From contig OX359247.1 in assembly GCA_947179485.1 (NCBI GenBank), positions 49,573,131-49,637,130 on the forward strand: a DNA stretch of 64,000 nt, in the 5' to 3' direction. The DNA is from Allacma fusca (taxonomy: Eukaryota > Arthropoda > Collembola > Symphypleona > Sminthuridae). A program made the translations under genes and the position numbers. Below the pieces are notes generated by a model. The model made no database searches. It had not been told where the DNA came from and saw nothing but the letters and a program-made list of their open reading frames with translations. Of this stretch, positions 23,975-34,592 are shown piece by piece; position 1 is the stretch's first letter, and the number at the start of each line of letters is the position of its first letter.

Positions 23975-26900
23975 TCACTTACATTTAGGAGTTACAAGCT
24001 TTGACAATTTACGGAATTTTTTCTGTTCTTTAGAACTGTTGCGCTGTTCTTTGTTAAATATTCGTACAAAGAAGTGCATTCGTATTGATATATAAAAAAT
24101 TATTATTCTTACTAGCAGTTTAGGACCATGCCCGCTTTCAGAACATCCAAAAGAACCTGCATTGAAGGAATTTAATGAAATCACTAGTGATTCAATAAAA
24201 TCACCAATAAATTCCCCTTCTTGCAATTTTTTTTCTACGAATGGGTCAACATGGTTATTAATAATGTCGTACAATTGCATCGAGGGATACTTTAAATACC
24301 CTATAGATTTTGCTTTAGTTAAAATAGCCTGAGGAATATTTTCAGTATCACAGTCTACCAAAGAGTTGAGACAAGCCATACACTTAGTAAAAGCCTTGGC
24401 CTTATGAGCCAAGTAGCCACACAAATGAAACACTATTGGAGAAGTCTCCGATGATTTGAATTTTTTAGAAACTGCATGCTCTAAAAGTTCTGCAGAACTG
24501 TTCACGACTTTACTAGGGTCCTGTTCTTCACAAGTTATTTTCTCCAGTATTTTCTCCTCAACGTAAGTCTTCCTATTTGCATTTGCTTTCTGTATTTTGG
24601 TTTTGGCGTCGTTCAGTAAATTTTCAATGCTAACCAATGTATGATGGTGTTCCTCTGGTTGTCGACTGTTTCCATGCAAACCTTTTGAGATTGGTATATG
24701 GACACTTAAAAGTCTATATATTTGAAGAAATGACGTGGCAGTTGGACTATCTGAGTCTCCTCCACAAGAACGAATGAGACCAAAGAATTTCTGCCAGGGT
24801 ACATAAGTTCAGTCAAATAATAACGAAATTGAAGGAATAATTGCCATTAAATAATAATTTCCTTAAACACAGCAGAAAATAAAAGTAGCAATTTCCATTT
24901 GTTACCTCAAGGTAATCTTGATTCAGCTTTGCAGTAAGTAAGTACTTGAATCCAACACTACTTGTGAAGTAATCCAATAAATCTAGAGTTGATTTGATGG
25001 TGATTTTAAGTGCCTCTGATGTTGTTTTAGAAGCAAAGTTGCAGTTAGGAATGCAGATTTCTTCAAAAAATTGAACCAAAATCTAAATACCAAAATATTA
25101 TTTGAAACATACAACTCGTAATCAAACGAAAAATATTTTACTATTATTTTGAATTCTTATAAGCCTACCTTATACTGATTTGTTCCCTTTTGAAGTCCTT
25201 CTACTGGCTTTCGAGCATTAAGTGCATCAAAAACGTCATTTATGCAGCGTGTAAAATTCTCGATCTGCTCTGATCCGTGAAAATTTGATTTTTGCTGACG
25301 ATAGTATAATATGCCATCTGCAACGGATTTGCTAAATAGCTAAGCATAAAACCCACATAACATCAATCGTACTAATAGCATTAACTCCATCTGGTAATTG
25401 TGTTGCACGTAAAAACTGGGCAAAAAATTATTACTTGAGTGGCATATGAAACGACCATTTTTTGAAAGTTATCAGGCATTATATGTGCTGAGGTTAACTT
25501 TGGTACCGCTTTTAACAATCTCTTGTTGTCTTCCTCAAATAATGATTTGTAGAAATGAAAACTGATTGGTTTGCCCTGAAACTGTTTAATCAATTTTAAG
25601 AATTTTAGGAATATATCATACGATGTCAAGAATATTGCTGCTGATAAATTACCGTAGCGTTTACGGCAGTCATCATATAATTCCGTATACATTTAATCAA
25701 ATGTGGTACATCGCATAAAAAATAAAGGAACCTTGCACCGTCGCATGGATGAATTATCTAAGGTAAACGACATGGTAACATTCGATAGGTAACAACTTGG
25801 CAAATTGATGTACACACCTTAATAGTTCATGTATAATTAGTAGCGTGCTCTTACATCCAACATAAAAAAGAATAAAAAATTAAAAGGGATACATGTAAAA
25901 TTGTGTAAATACAATTTACCTTGTTTTGTATTACTTTGGAACTAGCTTGAACACCTAAAGTTTTCCACGTTTTCTTGTTAGAAGTAGCACCATCACAAAT
26001 TATTGCATCTACAAAAGCTCCAGCTTCCTCTAACTTGAGAATGCAGCTAATAGCTAATTTTGCCAGGATTTCTCCAGGAGCGGAATTTTTACTTGCAAAG
26101 CAAGCTACAGGTTGTGCCTTAGAAAGCATTTAAAGCATTTATACAATACTAGCGTAGGGTTTATTTGTATGATCTTACCCAATTGGAATTTATGGAACGG
26201 AACATCAACACCAATGCGTGATCCGCAACTTCAAAGGATCGGGTTTTCCCTCCACATAAATACTCGCCAGTATAATCTCCAAAATCAATAAAACCTTCAA
26301 ATGTTTGTGAGTGTTTCTTAAACTGCAATGATTCTTTTATTTTCATCTCATCCAGTAAAAGAACCCCATGACGATCCCTCTCAGGCAGATTCTCCATTTG
26401 TTTTCGCAGCGAATCGAAAATAAAATTTGAATATCCAAATTCACAAGGAAGGCCAGCTATTAGTTGTTTTAGGCTACTTTCATGAGGTAGTGGAAGTAAT
26501 TTGTTTTCTCTCAAAAATCTGTAACCTTTGGGACTTTTGATTTTGAGAAGCAAAGCATTTAGAAGCCAGTCTGATTCATACCTAAAATAGCAATTGTATT
26601 TAGCATGTGTATTTGAAAGAAAATATTTAATCAAGTAAACCATGTATACTTATTTCATTACCTGTGTCCGCGTTGCGACTTTGCTTTTGCAGTTTTAATA
26701 GCAGTTCTTATTGTCAGCTTCAAGTTGTCTGCCAAATTGCTAGTGTCAATCTTCTCTAGCAAATCTTTTTCTGTAGCGGACAGTAGCTGACTTCGAAGTT
26801 CTGATACACTTTCTCTCCATGATTTTGCTTTTTTTATCAGTCTAGAGATTTGTTTTCGCGTGTTTCGTAGTTTCTGCTGCAATCTTTGCTGTGGTGGAAA

Positions 26901-27901
26901 TGTTGTTTTTGAACGATGTTGTAGGAATTTGATCCGAAGATTAAGATATTTATTTAAGGATTTACACTTTTCACACAATTCCATTGCATCAAGTTTTTGG
27001 CAGTTATTTGAAAACACGAAGTTTCCGATGAATACGGCGGCTCTTGTATTAATTCTCAAGATATCTGCACTCAAAGGAAGTCCTTTACACAGTGTTAGGT
27101 TTTCTAGACAATTCAAAGATTTCGACGCGTCTTCAGTGGTATTAAAATTTAATCCCATAAACGAAGAATCAAACACGTCTCCTCGAACTAATAGCCCGTG
27201 CTTTCCACCTCGAAATACCTACGAACGAACAATTAGGCTGGAATTAAGTAAACTATTATTTAATTACAGTAGTTTGATTTTTCATGTAATATTAACATTG
27301 TGAAATATTTCACATTGTATTTCGTAAATGATGAACATACCGTTAAGCTGCGATCTATAAATACAGAATTGTTTGACATATCATTGGTTAATCGAATCGC
27401 TTGAAGTATAACATTCTCGTTATGTGTCGTTGATAAACCCCAACCGCGTGGAAGTTTAAGATCTTCTAAACTGAGGCTTTCAAATTTTGCATGGATCTGA
27501 TATTTTAAATGCTTGGTAGATTTGGGATGATTTTCGATTGAGATGGATTTCCTTTTTCTCGGGGATTTTCTAGCAGGAGTCTTGTCAAAATACTTTGGCA
27601 CAATGCAGTTGGAAAATATTGTCGGAATAGCATTTTCCGACAAAGTCCAGTTTTTCCTTGGAATTTCACAAATTACTTCTCCATGAACTCCATAAGCACA
27701 TGTTTTAATAATACATTTGTCGTCAAAATGTAAATAACAAAGCGAACAATTACTGAAATCCCAGTCTTTATCTGATCTTTTTGGAATATTCTGAATCCAC
27801 TGCGCTTTGAGTTCTGCATCCCCATTTTTTGGAAATTTAAATACATGAGATTTTTTCCCATTAGCACCGGAATTGCAACCTGTATGGTAACAACCACCCA
27901 T
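23975..27901 (-). CDS. P-element (THAP9-like) transposase, intact
   Basis: Cuts and reinserts the P element through an RNase H-like DDE/D domain. Nine exons join in phase: 27341-27901, 26662-27218, 26179-26581, 25920-26117, 25653-25757, 25435-25581, 25169-25339, 24906-25082, 23975-24790, giving about 1044 aa; human THAP9 has about 900. The N-terminus holds a THAP zinc finger: C4-X4-C9, then CSLCYLH supplying the distal C-X2-H, with FKFP between. A basic segment (PARKSPRKRK) and a coiled-coil-like region (exon 2) follow. The catalytic core shows LLLDEMKI, ICDGATSNKKTW and CDVPHLIKCIRN, typical of the family. Exon 9 opens with KFFGLIRSCGGDSDSPT, the conserved C-terminal block. No stop or frameshift was seen, so it may be active. 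Confidence 0.92.
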
Positions 27902-28126
27902 TCTTAATTACAAGAACGTGTTTACTCACTTAGTTTGAACCACCATACACACAACTTAATTAATAATTAAGTAGTACAAATGCATTGTATAACACGCGCC
28001 TTTCTCGACAGACAGCGGAAACGTGCACAGCTACATCTCTCGGATTAGTAGATTTGAGAATCCACTCTGTCAGTGCGACAGAGTAGGAAGTTGTCTTACC
28101 AGTGTATCTATGTATCTTGGACGAAC

Positions 28127-28539
28127 TAATGAAGTTAGCTGATAAAACCTCTCAAGCAAAACTGACCAGCCGTTATTCTGTTATTGATTATTATTGAAAT
28201 TCGACCCAAGTTTCCACCCCACATACTAAAATCCAATAAATAAATCTCCTGAACTTTGACCTCTCTCGTGTGCGTCATCCGTAATGTTGTTCATACTAGA
28301 ATCCAATGTAGTGGAGATCGTAAGACTGTTCTATGGGGAATAATCGGTAAGGCAGAAAGACAATCGATTGATTGCTGATCAATATAAACACACAATCAAA
28401 GAATCATCGACCCGCCCGCCCGCCAACATGACATCCTTCCTTCAATAAATTCCTGTAATACAAGAGAAATATAACTAAGCATGAAATCCAGCAACTAAAA
28501 TTAATGGGGTCATACGAATTTATTTGTCTACATGAATCT
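28127..28539. other. Short non-coding stretch
   Basis: No ORF of note. It contains CCCGCCCGCCCGCC near 28412. It lies between the P element and the HEPN genes and may hold the 3' untranslated part of the first HEPN gene. Confidence 0.5.
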
Positions 28540-29073
28540 TCAAAAAAGCCGGAATCTGACTCCTCTGATTACAACCGTCGAAGCTATCCTGATATTCTCA
28601 ATTTCTTCTTCATCATCTCCTAATGCTACCAAGGCAGTCTTCATCTGAGCAAACATTTCCTCGAACTTTGTCTTCGTAAGTTCCGCAGTGATGATATGCG
28701 CATGTTTGTTACGCTGGGCAACCAATTCTTTTATGATCTTCGTATCATCCCAAGTCTTGCCCGTATCGACGAAGAACCTTCGTTCAAGTGATTTGATAAA
28801 ACCAGCCAAAATCGTGATGTCCCAGCGATCGACATTCTGATTTCTTATTTTGTCCTTCCTACTTCTCCAGGCGTTGTCGTAAACCGTTTTGCCAATGGTT
28901 TGGATAAACTTCTTCACACTTTCATGGCTGCCATCCCATTTCGTCTGCGTTACTTCCTGGTACCGATGAATGAAAATTTGAGAAGTAACTTGAGTTCCCC
29001 TGTGAAGCGCCACGTTCAGCCTTAGCAGAAGTAAAGCCCCGGGATTACCTACAGTCCAGTATGTACTGGACAT
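28540..29073 (-). CDS. Small HEPN-domain protein (DZIP3-like), copy A
   Basis: A 177-aa single-exon protein made of one domain. The start of the domain shows LRLNVALHRGTQVTSQIF, then a helix-rich middle with RWDITILAGFIKSL, then LVAQRNKHAHI. This order (GT-x-V...F, WDIT-LL, RN-x3-H) matches the HEPN domain of DZIP3/hRUL138-type proteins. R121, N122 and H126 form the HEPN R-N-x3-H motif, which in many HEPN proteins is an RNase active site. An acidic tail, LGDDEEEIENIRIAS, follows. The neighbour at 29368-29853 is a diverged paralogue on the same strand. Function is unknown; RNA binding or cleavage is inference. The first ~10 residues may differ if an upstream exon is spliced at the AG before GTAATCCC. 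Confidence 0.65.
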   Translation of the reverse strand: MSSTYWTVGNPGALLLLRLNVALHRGTQVTSQIFIHRYQEVTQTKWDGSHESVKKFIQTIGKTVYDNAWRSRKDKIRNQNVDRWDITILAGFIKSLERRFFVDTGKTWDDTKIIKELVAQRNKHAHIITAELTKTKFEEMFAQMKTALVALGDDEEEIENIRIASTVVIRGVRFRLF

Positions 29074-29367
29074 CCAACAATGGGTGTGAGAACACTGACG
29101 ACAGTAAATATATGGAAATAAATAAAATTAGAGCGTAAAAGTGGTAAAGCGAAGCAACAACCCCCCAACAAAAAATATTTATAATTTAGTTTTTATTCTT
29201 TGCAGAGGATTGTTTTGTTATAGCATGAGCAGAAAAAAGGTAAAGCTGTAGAAATAAAGTTGGACTTTCCCGGTTTTGGTGGTAAAAGCTTTGATTTGTG
29301 TTTTTGTATTTTTTGATGTCTTGATCCAGGGAGAAGGACAACGCCCTCCTAAAAAAACACAAATCAA

Positions 29368-29853
29368 TTAATCCAACTTCGTAAACCCTGCAGTCCGAAT
29401 AGTTTCAATTTCTTCATCATCAAAATCAATTTCTGTCAAAGCATATCGGATAGTTGTGAATAATCTGCTGTATTCTCTGTGGCTCCAGCATTTCGTCGAG
29501 TGGGCATCCTCATTCCGGGCTTTCACCAGTTTTCGTATGATCATCAATTTCTTAATCCAGTCAACTCCAGCAGGTAGTGATTGACGTCCAACGAGTTTCA
29601 AAGCTTGGTTCAAAATTGTCAGATCCCACAACCGCACTTGCCCACTTCCAACACATTCTCTCACGGCCCAGTCATTTCCCGAGGTTCCCCAAATTGACAA
29701 TAACTCCATCCCGAATTCCGGCGTGTCTTTCCAGGCCTTTTGATAAACGAGCTGATAACGCTCCCGGAATATGTCTTGAACGACTTGAGACCCTCGTGAC
29801 AATAAATGGCTGAGCCGAAGGCCACGATGAAATCCCTCGGGATCGGCATCCAT
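29368..29853 (-). CDS. Small HEPN-domain protein (DZIP3-like), copy B
   Basis: A 161-aa protein with the same layout as copy A, 294 bp away: LRLSHLLSRGSQVVQDIF near the start, LWDLTILNQALKLV in the middle, and LVKARNEDAHST with R113, N114 and H118. The end FDDEEIETIRTAG aligns with the end of copy A. Identity between the two is low outside these blocks, so the duplication is old. Both read leftward, but each has its own start and no shared transcript is evident. Identification as DZIP3-like HEPN rests on motif order, not on a profile search. Confidence 0.65.
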   Translation of the reverse strand: MDADPEGFHRGLRLSHLLSRGSQVVQDIFRERYQLVYQKAWKDTPEFGMELLSIWGTSGNDWAVRECVGSGQVRLWDLTILNQALKLVGRQSLPAGVDWIKKLMIIRKLVKARNEDAHSTKCWSHREYSRLFTTIRYALTEIDFDDEEIETIRTAGFTKLD

Positions 29854-30548
29854 TTCATGCAGACTGTGGGATTGTGGGATATATCTTCAAAAAATCAAGC
29901 TCTTAATTATTTCACTAAAGCTTAAAAAGTATCCAACCCTAACCCAAAACCACAATGCATAAAAATACAACTCTATATAAAAATATGCTTCAAAATCGTA
30001 CCAGCAAATTCAATATGATTTGGAATTTACCTTACAACCGTTAAAAGTATTCCCACCCAGCTAGCACACAATATTCCGGCGATATCCTCATAATGCCTCA
30101 AATATCCCAGTAATGAATAGCTACATTTCTTGATCGGGTCAATATCTCAGCAATGTGATTTAACATTCAAAAAATTTTACGTTTAGCTATATTCTCTGCA
30201 GGATATCGCCAAAATAACAATAAAATAATATCGCAAGAGTTCAGTGCAAAATATCGCCAACACAGCGCTGTACATGCGTAAAAGGATACTGCAGAATAAT
30301 ATTAACGGCTCTTTTGCAGTCTTCCTCGGCTCACCACTCATGTTGTCGTTATGTGAGTTTTTTGAATGGTATAATTAACGGATGTTTGCTTGTTGAGGCA
30401 TTGAAATACATTCGTTGAAGTGTAACGAATAAAATAAATTACCTCATTCTAACAAAGGTGTATTATAGATATTCTGACCATTTGTAGCTTCATCATTTTA
30501 TTTGTAAGGTAAGTATTGTATCATTGTAATTTATTATTAGGAATTAAA

Positions 30549-32567
30549 ATGAATGAATCACAAAAACGGCGATTTCGTAGAAAAGTTCAACGTCAAGTGT
30601 ATAGTGAACGAATACAGCTACAGACACTCCAACAAATCCAAACAACCCCCATTGAAAACCATAAGCAACCATCTGGAAGTGACTCCGTGATATTTGAAAC
30701 AACAGATAATTATGCGTACAATTTTTCAGAACATGGTGAATCTGATATTTGTATAAGTTCTGAAATTCAAGTTACGAATAAAGTGTCTGAAAATGCAAGT
30801 GAAAGTGAATGTAGTGATGAAGAAGAAATTGAAGATTCCATTATTTCTAATTTTGCTAAAATATGTATCGAGCACAAACTAAAGCATGTGGCTATTAATG
30901 CTATTTTAAAACTCTTCAGACAACACGAATGCTTCAAACAATACCCAAAAGATGCTCGAACTTTGCTTCGAACTCCAAGGAATTCCGAGATAGAAGTAAT
31001 GGAGCCTGGAAAATACATGCATTTTGGAATTGCGACCAATTTGGAACGCGAAATCAATTTAACTGAAGACAACGTTGAAAATATAGTTTTACAGCTGGCT
31101 ACAGACGGCATTCCTCTAACTAAAAGCACTAACTCTCAATTCTGGCCCATCATGGGATGTGCTTTAAATTTGGCTTCTAAGCCTTTCATCATAGGAGTAT
31201 TTTGCGGTACAAGTAAACCCAAAAGCAGCAGCATATTCTTGCGTAAAACGGTCTCTGAGCTGAAAACTCTCATGGAAAACGGTCTTATGTGTAATGATAA
31301 AAAGGTGTCAATTATTTTACATTCAATTGTGGCAGATTCCCCGGCAAGGTCATTTATAACCGAAACCAAAGGACATACAGGCTATTTTTCATGTTTGAAG
31401 TGTACTATTGAAGGAGAGTATTACAAAAACCGAGTTATCTTCCCAATGGTTTCTTGTCCATTTAGAACTAATGGCGATTTTCGGGCAAAATGGGATGAAA
31501 ATCACCATATAGGAGCAAGTGAGCTTGAGAATTTAGACTTTGATATTGTAAATAGGATTCCATGTGAGTACATGCATCTTGTTTGCCTCGGTGTTGTCAA
31601 GAAAATAGTTCGTCTTTGGTTGCGTGGATCGATTCAACACTTCCGACTATCAGGAGCACAAGTTGACCTGCTTTCAACGAATTTGAAAAACCTTTCAGTA
31701 AGCATTACTAAAGAGTTTCAGAGAAAGCCCAGGTGTGTGCGTAAAATAGACAGATGGAAAGCGACCGAATGTAGGCAGTTTTTGTTGTATACTGGCCCTA
31801 TAGTACTTGAAGAAATTTTACCCGAAGAGTATTACACCCACTTTATGTGTCTTCACGTTGCAATCACTATTTTGATTGACTCTAAAAAATATAAAAACTA
31901 TAATGCTTACGCACAAGAACTACTCATGTTCTTTATAGAAACATTTGCATCACTATATGGTAAAGAGCACATGAGTTCAAATGTTCATTGTTTGTCTCAC
32001 CTAGCCTCTTACTCAAAGGACCTTGGCCCTCTCGATGAATTTGCTGCATTTAAATACGAAAATTACCTAGGATTAATTAAATCATATCTTCGAAACAGCT
32101 CTAACCAAATTCAGCAGTTACACCGTCGGATTGTTGAACGGGAACAATTTCTTACACCCGCGGAAGAATTTTCAAGTAAATATGCGGTGTTTGGAAAATA
32201 TGATCCGGATGTTCAAGACGTTAACTTGTGCTACTATAAAATATTAAAAACTCAAAACGCGGAATTTCGTATTTTTCCACCAAACAATGTGTGCCTATTA
32301 AAAGATGGCACAATTTTAGAGTTAAAGAAAATATTTCATCCCAGTTCCAATCCCAGTTGCATTTTTATTATGGGTGTCAACGCAAGTACACGTGAATTAT
32401 TTTACAGAAAACCCTGCGATTCTGTCTTGATGAATTGCTTTGTGATTCGCTCATTTGAACCTGAAGTGAATAATTGGCCTGTGAATGCAATTTCTCAAAA
32501 ATGCCTCAAGTTTGCTTACAAAAATGCTCTCTCAGTTATAATTCCAATAGTTCACAGTGTCATTTAA
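30549..32567 (+). CDS. CMC-like transposase, first (tandem) copy
   Basis: A complete 672-aa ORF whose translation is the same as the copy at 34593-36611, where the domain description is given. It lies in the truncated unit 30056-34099, which keeps the left terminal repeat and 5' non-coding exon. It could therefore be transcribed as in the full element. The start is the ATG of MNESQKRRFRRKVQRQ, just after an ATTATTAG acceptor. Confidence 0.75.
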   Translation: MNESQKRRFRRKVQRQVYSERIQLQTLQQIQTTPIENHKQPSGSDSVIFETTDNYAYNFSEHGESDICISSEIQVTNKVSENASESECSDEEEIEDSIISNFAKICIEHKLKHVAINAILKLFRQHECFKQYPKDARTLLRTPRNSEIEVMEPGKYMHFGIATNLEREINLTEDNVENIVLQLATDGIPLTKSTNSQFWPIMGCALNLASKPFIIGVFCGTSKPKSSSIFLRKTVSELKTLMENGLMCNDKKVSIILHSIVADSPARSFITETKGHTGYFSCLKCTIEGEYYKNRVIFPMVSCPFRTNGDFRAKWDENHHIGASELENLDFDIVNRIPCEYMHLVCLGVVKKIVRLWLRGSIQHFRLSGAQVDLLSTNLKNLSVSITKEFQRKPRCVRKIDRWKATECRQFLLYTGPIVLEEILPEEYYTHFMCLHVAITILIDSKKYKNYNAYAQELLMFFIETFASLYGKEHMSSNVHCLSHLASYSKDLGPLDEFAAFKYENYLGLIKSYLRNSSNQIQQLHRRIVEREQFLTPAEEFSSKYAVFGKYDPDVQDVNLCYYKILKTQNAEFRIFPPNNVCLLKDGTILELKKIFHPSSNPSCIFIMGVNASTRELFYRKPCDSVLMNCFVIRSFEPEVNNWPVNAISQKCLKFAYKNALSVIIPIVHSVI

Positions 32568-32573
32568 TTGCAG

Positions 32574-34099
32574 ATGTTTAGCATTATTAAATTTCCCGAG
32601 GATGGAGACTCAACGGCAATTGTTCCTTCAACTTGGCTAACTGCAGACAAGTTATCAACAAAATGGCCTCCTTTCAAATCTGCTCAGAAGATTGATTCCT
32701 GTGTTAGATCTTGTGAAACCCCTGGCGAAAACTGGTTAGATGAGATTTGTCGAGTTATAAAACCTTACGGTACATTACTAGTTATTACACTATTATTTTA
32801 ATTTTGTACTGAAGTCCTTTGGTCGTATCTAATCCATTGCAATTATGTTTGCAGATAATTATGATTTTGCAAGAAGGTATGCTTTACCCCGTTCAACTAT
32901 AACTTCTGATTTGAGTGACATGGAGGACGTAATCTCTCCTAAGCATCCACGAAAAAAAATCCAAGACAAATTGATAACGTCAACAATTACCAGGTATCAG
33001 TGAAACTCCCCTCACGGAAACCGATTCAAAAACCTTTGGTGACTTTGCCAACTCCACCTGTACCAGTCTCATGTAATACAACTCTTAACTGACCAGTCAT
33101 TTTAATAATGTGTAGATTCATTTATGTTTCAGTTGTTTGTAAATCATTCATTTGGAACAATATAAAGTACGGTTATTTTTGTTTTTAGTTTCTGAGAAAG
33201 AACCAACCATCGAATTCCCCGCTGAATGCATTGCTCGCAAAACTATGGAAACTGGAAACTCATTGTCTTACCCTGACAATTTGGACAGTGTTGTTTTGGA
33301 AACTGAATCAAATATCTTTTTACGTTTGAGAAATCAACTCAAACAGAACAGCACGGATTCTCAGCGTGTACTGATTCAGGTAAAATATTTTGTTAATTAA
33401 ATTAAATTGTACTTATGCTTCTTCAATGAGGTACAAAATGGAACTAGTTCAGCAATATCTTCAGCAAATGTGAAATTAATGTACATACTCAAATGTTATC
33501 CCTGAAATATTTTTACATATTCTATTTCAACATTGTTTTAATGGTACCGTGAATTTGTTTGTAACAGATTTTCAAGCTTATGTGGTGCGAAAGTTTGCGG
33601 AGATTAAAACAGCTGTAGACCAAGTTCGTGATTTGGCCTTGAATGCACATTATGCTCAAGATAGTTTGGTTCACGATGCTGAAACCCCATGCAACGGCTG
33701 GGATGGGATACTACCCATTAATTCCATTTCTGACTGGAAGACTTTTGATGACTCGCTTCTTGAACCAGCAAAGCAAAAAAGCATTGTAAAATTTAATTTC
33801 TTATAAAATTTCGAATTTATAAGCATTTTTATGAGTCATGCCGTTATTTTTACATTTTTTGTTATGATTAGTTGCAGGTTTTAAAATATCAAGGCGGTGA
33901 GGATTTACGGGATTCTGTGACGAGAATGCTTAAAGAAGTTTTGACGGATACTGTTGCGGCTAAGTATTCTTGGAAAGGGGGCAAAGGCAAAATGAAATTC
34001 CATTGCCTAAACATTGTACCATTAGTTGCAAGTATGTTCTTTTATTTTTCCTACAGTTGAAATCATAACCTGAAAATGTTTACATTTTACTATAGGTTT
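32574..34099 (+). pseudogene. DUF4806-type gene, copy cut before its last exon
   Basis: Same exons as in the gene at 36618-38357, shifted by 4044 bp: WPP-containing N-terminus, linker exons and the exon with VLKYQGGEDLRDSV. The unit ends 4 bp into the last exon, at GTTT, where the next element's terminal CCCAGC begins. The C-terminal ~70 residues are therefore missing and replaced by terminal-repeat sequence. A residue differs from the full copy (A for D in the ECIARK stretch). Confidence 0.8.
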
Positions 34100-34592
34100 C
34101 CCAGCTAGCACACAATATTCCGGCGATATCCTCATAATGCCTCAAATATCCCAGTAATGAATAGCTACATTTCTTGATCGGGTCAATATCTCAGCAATGT
34201 GATTTAACATTCAAAAAATTTTACGTTTAGCTATATTCTCTGCAGGATATCGCCAAAATAACAATAAAATAATATCGCAAGAGTTCAGTGCAAAATATCG
34301 CCAACACAGCGCTGTACATGCGTAAAAGGATACTGCAGAATAATATTAACGGCTCTTTTGCAGTCTTCCTCGGCTCACCACTCATGTTGTCGTTATGTGA
34401 GTTTTTTGAATGGTATAATTAACGGATGTTTGCTTGTTGAGGCATTGAAATACATTCGTTGAAGTGTAACGAATAAAATAAATTACCTCATTCTAACAAA
34501 GGTGTATTATAGATATTCTGACCATTTGTAGCTTCATCATTTTATTTGTAAGGTAAGTATTGTATCATTGTAATTTATTATTAGGAATTAAA

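Larger units (their letters stand above)
19796..28119. mobile_element. Compound P element: truncated copy plus full copy
   Basis: The left end CAAGGTTTATATAATATACT and the right end, in reverse CAAGATACATAGATACACTG, form an imperfect terminal repeat of about 34 bp running to GACAACT. A 7-bp repeat GACGAAC flanks the whole at 19789-19795 and 28120-28126. Inside, 19796-23594 is repeated directly as 23595-27393 (3799 bp, no differences noticed by eye). At 23595 the second copy begins with the terminal CAAGG itself. The full-length unit is therefore 23595-28119 (4525 bp). The first unit lacks the right terminal repeat and most of exon 1. Transposase genes read on the minus strand. Confidence 0.92.

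Noticed and set aside
30767..31369. Minus-strand ORFs within the transposase
   Set aside because: Shadows of the 672-aa transposase on the other strand.
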